Of a DNA stretch of 64,000 nt, positions 60,181-64,000 are shown piece after piece (position 1 is the first letter of the stretch; every line of letters starts with the position of its first letter). Location: positions 1 to 64,000 of the forward strand of contig JARKPO010000046.1 of assembly GCA_029975215.1 (NCBI GenBank), read 5' to 3'. Source of the stretch: Levilinea sp. Its GTDB lineage: Bacteria > Chloroflexota > Anaerolineae > Anaerolineales > Anaerolineaceae. The notes beneath the pieces are model-generated. The model did not search any database. It was given only the letters and a program-made list of their open reading frames with translations, and had not been told where the DNA came from. Made by a program: the position numbers and the translations under genes.

Positions 60181-60786
60181 CTACTCGCCGCTCCGATAGT
60201 CTTTCAGCACACCAGCGCGATATTGGATCTCTGAAAACCGGGCCCTGCATTGCTGCCCCGTCGGCGATTGGGACGAAAAACCAACTTGCAGGCGTTCCAT
60301 CTTCCCTAACGTGAAATAGCGAACCAAATTCCAGTAAGCCGCATCGAGTGAGTAATGAAAAGCGATTGTCTGTGATGTTACCGTCAGGCGAAGATAAACT
60401 TCCTGGCCTGTGATTTCCACCGAATTGCAGTCATCCGAAAAATCCCGAGTTACCACGGAAACGATCATGGGCCGTCTTTGAGGTGAATATTCAAAGCAGA
60501 GCTTGGCCCACCGGCTATCGCTTTCATAAAGGTGCAGAACGCCAGCATCAAACGTTGATGCGAAGTCAACCATCACCCGAGTGCTTAAAATAAAGCTCTC
60601 ATCCGGCGGATGGAATAATGCCGTCGGCGCATTCGCCTGAACGCTGCTTCCGCCTGGATCGATAAACCAGTCGGTCTTCGCCCCCGCCAAGATGGATAGG
60701 CAGCCATCCGGTTCTATTTTCCAATCTAATGGCAAATTCTTCCATTCCAGTCCAACTGGAATGGCTGGCAAGGTAAATTGGGTCAT
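60181..60786 (-). CDS. DUF1349 (concanavalin A-like) domain protein
   Basis: 201 residues. A single beta-sandwich with the DUF1349 pattern: DWFIDPGG, FILSTRVMVDFASTFDAGVLHLYES, WAKLCFEYSPQRRPMIVSVVTRDFSDDCNS and a late FHYSLDA-YW stretch. Family members are related to enolase-regulator or glycan-binding proteins and usually have no clear enzyme activity. No signal peptide. ATG 60786 is used (a GGAG site about 11 nt upstream); the frame continues further upstream without support. Its promoter is a near copy of that of the next gene upstream (see 60956-60984). Confidence 0.8.
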   Translation of the reverse strand: MTQFTLPAIPVGLEWKNLPLDWKIEPDGCLSILAGAKTDWFIDPGGSSVQANAPTALFHPPDESFILSTRVMVDFASTFDAGVLHLYESDSRWAKLCFEYSPQRRPMIVSVVTRDFSDDCNSVEITGQEVYLRLTVTSQTIAFHYSLDAAYWNLVRYFTLGKMERLQVGFSSQSPTGQQCRARFSEIQYRAGVLKDYRSGE

Positions 60787-60955
60787 TATGGCATCACTCC
60801 ATCTTTCTGATCTATTGTGTGTGCACAATTTTTGCAGCCTGATCATTAACCATCCAGACGTCCGATATACCTTGTTTTCCAGGCTAGCCAGCAAAAAAAA
60901 TGATCCTGCAATCATGCCTGGTTATCTTAAACCATCAGCAGGCTGCTGATCTTAA
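60787..60955. other. Leader of the DUF1349 gene, no gene seen
   Basis: Non-coding on the evidence available; the DUF1349 frame continues upstream in this stretch but lacks a ribosome site. The transcript predicted from the promoter at 60956-60984 would cover it as a leader of about 165 nt. No conserved RNA motif recognised. Confidence 0.4.
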
Positions 60956-60984
60956 AAAATATATCCCCCGCTTAAGAAAGTCAA
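60956..60984 (-). promoter_or_regulatory. Promoter A, twin of 62055-62083
   Basis: Read on the reverse strand: TTGACT, 17-bp spacer, TATTTT, then TTAAGATCAG. The same core, spacing and downstream block occur 1.1 kb away in front of the lipoprotein gene. Confidence 0.7.
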
Positions 60985-61099
60985 GCATCCAACACCGGTC
61001 AATTCCCCCCAAAACCAAAGATACAAGTCAGGGCCGCCTCTGACGCGCCGGCAGTGCCTGGCTATGGGGTGTGCTTGAGGAAGCCGAAAGCGCGCTGCT

Positions 61100-61981
61100 T
61101 TATGGTTTGAAAATGCCTATTTCAATGTAGTACCACTTTCTGCCATGCCTGGCAAAAAATGAAACCATATTTTCTGACTGAATGGGATTGATGCCGCCTG
61201 CACTGCAGCATCCATAGTGAGGGATATGATCATATTCAACCGGCAAAGATTGACCATCGTAGATGATTCCAATTTTATGGTTCTTCTTGAAAAAGTAAAA
61301 AGGCTTGCCTGCTAATGATTGAAAGCTAAAGGTTTCATCATAGCCATGCAGTGCATTCAGGGATTGCCCTGTCTGAAATACTTCACCTACACCGAATGGA
61401 TTTTGTTGGCTCTCATTTGCCACAGTTTCAATGAACCACTCTGTGTCAAAAACCCATAACCCTCGCAAAGAAGATGAGGGCATAACCGCATGTTCAATTT
61501 TTAGCCTCAAAAGCTCACGATTGTCTGCTGTAACCAGGATTGTGCGGGTATCCACACTTCCAGCGTCTCGGAAATTTTCCTCTGCCCTGATTTCTTTTCC
61601 ATCCCAGGTGCTTGTGAAGAATTGCGTGCCGTCTCCCAAAGACATGTAATCTGCGGTGTGAGACATTTGGGTGAAATGATCTTGTTCCACCCAATATTCC
61701 GCCAGGATTGCCGCTTCTGTCCCGTTGACGGGCTGAAAAGAGCGAGACTCGGAATCAGGAGGTTCTTTGAGTTCAAATTCGAGTATGCTCAATTCGCCAA
61801 TATCCATTGCGAATGACGGCTTGATCGGGGGTATGGGGGTGGAACCTGGGGTTGGTGGAACAGGCGAAAAAGTGAGCGTGGGGATGGGTGCGCTGGAGGG
61901 TGACGCAGCGGTCATGGCGGGCGCACAAGACGCCGCGATCAACGCAACAAGCAAAACCATAAGAATGTTGTTGATTTTCAT
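61100..61981 (-). CDS. Lipoprotein of unknown function
   Basis: 293 residues. Signal peptide with lipobox LIAASC (Cys near 19) and a Pro/Ser/Thr-rich spacer (about 24-55). The mature part shows no family I recognise; it contains ILVTADNRELLRLKIEHAV, WVFDTEWFIETV, FYFFKKNHKIGIIYDGQ and an IPHYGCCSAG motif. Likely exposed on the cell surface. Reverse strand, preceded by a promoter nearly identical to that of the neighbouring DUF1349 gene, with which it is probably co-regulated. Confidence 0.75.
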   Translation of the reverse strand: MKINNILMVLLVALIAASCAPAMTAASPSSAPIPTLTFSPVPPTPGSTPIPPIKPSFAMDIGELSILEFELKEPPDSESRSFQPVNGTEAAILAEYWVEQDHFTQMSHTADYMSLGDGTQFFTSTWDGKEIRAEENFRDAGSVDTRTILVTADNRELLRLKIEHAVMPSSSLRGLWVFDTEWFIETVANESQQNPFGVGEVFQTGQSLNALHGYDETFSFQSLAGKPFYFFKKNHKIGIIYDGQSLPVEYDHIPHYGCCSAGGINPIQSENMVSFFARHGRKWYYIEIGIFKP

Positions 61982-62054
61982 GGATCACCTTGTTTTGCAA
62001 AGGGCTGCCCACCGGTTTGTTGTTCGGATTTTGATAGGCAGCATCCTGATCTTA

Positions 62055-62083
62055 AAAATATATTTCCTACTTTGTAAAGTCAA
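62055..62083 (-). promoter_or_regulatory. Promoter B, twin of 60956-60984
   Basis: Read on the reverse strand: TTGACT (plus 62078-62083), 17-bp spacer, TATTTT (62055-62060), then TTAAGATCAG. It lies about 75 bp before the lipoprotein ATG. Confidence 0.7.
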
Positions 62084-62215
62084 GTAGTCAGTTCTGGCCA
62101 GTTTGCCCCAAGGCCTAAAACGCTTCACGGCGGGCGTCAAGGTCGGGGCTCATATCATCGAAAAACGCCAAATGCTCTACTTAACGATGTGCGGATACAC
62201 CCTCGCAAATTGAGG

Positions 62216-62262
62216 GCGCGTCCCATCAGTACGAGGGCGTGCCCCTACCTGGCTCGCAGATT
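62216..62262. repeat. GGGCGCGTCCC/GGGCGTGCCCCTACC repeat
   Basis: Short non-coding stretch with GGGCGCGTCCC and GGGCGTGCCCCTACCTGG, related to the repeats at 6.4-6.5 and 17.2-17.4 kb; the shared core is GGCGTGCCCCTACC. Confidence 0.5.
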
Positions 62263-62271
62263 GCCTCACCC

Positions 62272-62889
62272 CTACTGCTCAGCGGCTGGCTTTTTACGGG
62301 TGCGCTCGTAGTGACGGCGGGCCTTTTCGCGGTTGCCGCAGATCTTCATATTGCACCAGCGGCGCTTGCCGTTGCGGCTGGTATCCAGGAACAGCCAGTA
62401 ACAGCCGTCGCATTCGCGGATGCGCCCGGCCTGATCTGAGGTCAGCAATTCCGCGGCGGCCAGGGCCAGCGGGTAGCGCATCCAGTCCAACGAAGCGAGG
62501 GGCAGCTCCCATTCCCAACGCGCGCCTTCGGGTTCGGCGGCGGCCAGCCGGCGCTGCCCCAGGGCCTCGCGCAGGTGGCGGTTCAGCACCGCCAGGTGCT
62601 CCGCGCCCAGCGGCTTTTTGCGCGCCGCGGCGGTGAACAGGCCAAAGCAGGCATCGCGCAGATCATTGATCTGTTCCAGCGCGGCTTGCGCCAGGTCTGG
62701 ATGCTCTTCGGCGGCCATCAGCAGGCTGCTGGCCTGCTCGTCATTCAGCACGTCCAGGTGGCGCAGCCAGTGAACCACATAGGGATACTCGGTGAAGAGG
62801 TCATGGGGCGCTGCCGCCCGGGTGATCTTGCTGTTGGCAAAATCGAGGATCATCAGCTCGCGGGGGATGAAGTCGTAGATATCGGCCAT
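62272..62889 (-). CDS. CGNR zinc-finger regulator (ABATE domain)
   Basis: 205 residues. An N-terminal ABATE-type helical domain (about 1-150) and a C-terminal CGNR zinc finger: a Cys-x2-Cys pair (CDGC), then C-x4-C in CNMKIC and the GNR signature, followed by a basic helix REKARRHYERTRKK. CGNR proteins are predicted DNA-binding regulators. ATG 62889; reverse-strand TATAAT at 62900-62905 gives a near-leaderless transcript. It is divergent from the DUF4386 gene and probably controls that promoter. Confidence 0.85.
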   Translation of the reverse strand: MADIYDFIPRELMILDFANSKITRAAAPHDLFTEYPYVVHWLRHLDVLNDEQASSLLMAAEEHPDLAQAALEQINDLRDACFGLFTAAARKKPLGAEHLAVLNRHLREALGQRRLAAAEPEGARWEWELPLASLDWMRYPLALAAAELLTSDQAGRIRECDGCYWLFLDTSRNGKRRWCNMKICGNREKARRHYERTRKKPAAEQ

Positions 62890-62920
62890 GGTGAATCTAA
62901 TTATAACCAATATTCAGCCC

Positions 62921-62949
62921 TTGACAAGTTAGAAAATGCGGCGTATGAT
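62921..62949 (+). promoter_or_regulatory. Promoter of the DUF4386-MDR genes
   Basis: Perfect TTGACA (62921-62926), 17-bp spacer, TATGAT (62944-62949). An imperfect-spaced palindrome TACTAACTAGTA (62949-62960) overlaps the transcription start and is a candidate operator for the divergent CGNR protein. The leader from there to ATG 63186 (about 225 nt) contains no motif I recognise. Confidence 0.7.
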
Positions 62950-63185
62950 ACTAACTAGTAAAACAAAAATACAGGTTAGAATTCCTCTTTATCCGTAACG
63001 CGACAATCGAATAGGCAAGCCTGTAACCAAGGCGCAGATCCGCTGCAAACTTGCGGCGCGGATGTTCCTATACGCGGATGTGTTTTCACTCTGCCGGCCG
63101 AGACCGGTGGAAAGACGGACCGCAGGGCAGACCAGCCCTTGCGCGGCCCGCCAACCGAATTTTCTGTTTTGTGAAGGAGATTGAA

Positions 63186-63896
63186 ATGAAAGCGATGCAA
63201 AAAAACGCCCGCCTGGCCGGGGGACTGTACCTGGTCTACATCCTGGTCACGGTGCTTGCCAATGCCTTGGGCCGCAGCGCCATCATCGTCCCCAGCGACG
63301 CGGCACAGACAGCAGCGAATATCCTGGCACAGGAACCCCAGTTCCGCCTGGGGGTGGTGCTGGAGCTGGTTTCTTCCCTGCTCTTCATCCTGACCGCGCT
63401 GGCGCTCTACGCGCTGCTGCGGCCGGTGGGCAAGCACCTCAGCCTGTCATTTCTGGTTTTGAACCTGGTGGGCGGCGCGGTGGTGACGGTCAGCGCGGTA
63501 TGCCTGTTCGCGGCGTTCCCCTTCGTGCATCAGGCGGCTTATTTGGCAGATTTCTCGGCCGGGCAGCTCACCGGGCTGGCTATGTATTGGATCAAGCTGC
63601 GCGACATGCTCTTCGGCAGCGCGCAGTTGTTTTACGCCGCATGGACTCTGCCGCTGGGGTACCTCATCTATAAATCCGGCTATCTGCCCCGTGCGCTGGG
63701 CATCCTCTTGATGGCGGATTGCTTCGCGGTGATGGGGTGGTTCCTGCAATCTTTCCTGGTGCCAAATTACGCCCTGAGCATGAGCTACGGCTTTTTTGCA
63801 GTCAGTTTTTTGGCGGAAGTGGCGCTGACTCTGTGGCTGCTGATCAAGGGCGTGAACGCTGCGGGGTGGGAAAAACGCGCCGCGGCGGCCGCATAG
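63186..63896 (+). CDS. DUF4386-family membrane protein
   Basis: 236 residues with about six hydrophobic segments (first about 10-30, last about 205-225). The family pattern MQKNARLAGGLYLVYI, SLLFILTALALYALLRPVGK and LPLGYLIYKSGYLPRALGILL matches DUF4386, membrane proteins of unknown role often found beside alcohol dehydrogenase-like genes. GAAGGAG site before ATG 63186; an upstream in-frame extension is not supported. Confidence 0.88.
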   Translation: MKAMQKNARLAGGLYLVYILVTVLANALGRSAIIVPSDAAQTAANILAQEPQFRLGVVLELVSSLLFILTALALYALLRPVGKHLSLSFLVLNLVGGAVVTVSAVCLFAAFPFVHQAAYLADFSAGQLTGLAMYWIKLRDMLFGSAQLFYAAWTLPLGYLIYKSGYLPRALGILLMADCFAVMGWFLQSFLVPNYALSMSYGFFAVSFLAEVALTLWLLIKGVNAAGWEKRAAAAA

Positions 63897-63938
63897 GCGG
63901 CGAAAAACGAAATGGATATGGAGTCAAAAGGAGCAAGA

Positions 63939-64000
63939 ATGAAAGCAGTTGTGTATACCGATTACGGCACGCCCGACGTGCTGCACACGGCGGAGATCGA
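63939..64000 (+). CDS. MDR-type NAD(P)-dependent dehydrogenase, 5' end only
   Basis: The first 20 residues, MKAVVYTDYGTPDVLHTAEI, match the N-terminus of zinc-type or quinone oxidoreductase-like medium-chain dehydrogenases. The gene runs out of the window. AAAGGAGC site before ATG 63939. It lies 42 nt after the DUF4386 gene, probably the same transcript. Confidence 0.8.
   Translation, partial: MKAVVYTDYGTPDVLHTAEI

Overview
This 64 kb window is a chromosomal segment of a moderately high-GC bacterium. My best guess is a member of the Chloroflexota, class Anaerolineae. This is inferred from gene content: a SAM-I riboswitch on metK, a T-box on a type-2 ileS, a KimA-type permease, DUF6020, DUF6159 and AIM24 proteins, very large PAS/GAF sensors, and no visible outer-membrane genes. 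No 16S rRNA is present, so the placement is unproven. Most genes are ordinary chromosomal genes in short same-strand operons, often with ATGA overlaps. Promoters mostly read as sigma-70 type with 17-bp spacers, and several have an extended TGn -10 element.

Layout. 0-6.4 kb: SAM riboswitch and metK, then a reverse-strand run encoding an AGXT-like aminotransferase, a HOGA/DapA-like aldolase, an R. etli-type asparaginase and endonuclease III, then a zinc-ribbon protein. 6.5-15.1 kb: a metallo-beta-lactamase-fold protein with missing metal ligands, a GAF-PAS histidine kinase preceded by an AAC(3)-fold acetyltransferase, an M23 peptidase, and a huge PAS/GAF/degenerate-GGDEF sensor whose first PAS domain is split from an upstream response regulator. 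15.3-22 kb: a GT-C glycosyltransferase, tRNA-Met with a duplicated 3' end, a PadR-Lnt-like operon, a tail-anchored HEAT protein and a GGDEF/HD-GYP protein.

22-30.4 kb: an AT-richer, accessory-looking stretch. It holds a GT2 gene broken at a G-run, a fused FrhB-like/polysaccharide pyruvyl transferase, a DUF6020 membrane protein and an AbiE-like toxin-antitoxin pair with a palindromic operator. 30.5-43.3 kb: tRNA-Gly, YdcF-like protein, PatB-like lyase, an rRNA methyltransferase-like gene, proC, a DUF6159 protein, a TPR protein and lipoprotein, mtaB, a GH13 alpha-glucosidase, and a crtI-ldh pair.

43.5-52 kb: a KimA-like permease with two TrkA/RCK proteins, then the conserved rpmH-rnpA-yidD-yidC-jag block with a BamB-like beta-propeller lipoprotein inserted before yidC, then a pyrimidine-nucleoside phosphorylase. 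52-60 kb: a GT4-FkbM-L,D-transpeptidase operon, a T-box with an apparent AUC (Ile) specifier controlling a small methyltransferase plus a type-2 ileS, and an AIM24 protein. 60-64 kb: a DUF1349 protein and a lipoprotein, each behind a near-identical promoter, then a CGNR regulator divergent from a DUF4386 protein and a truncated MDR dehydrogenase.

From a discovery viewpoint the strongest items are the FrhB-pyruvyl transferase fusion, the T-box/methyltransferase/ileS2 operon, the AbiE-like pair with a possible nuclease-fold antitoxin, and the KimA-TrkA-TrkA operon. Further points worth checking are the propeller inside the yidC operon, the twin promoters at 61 and 62 kb, and the two split genes, each of which breaks at a sequence feature (a hairpin and a homopolymer) that could cause it.
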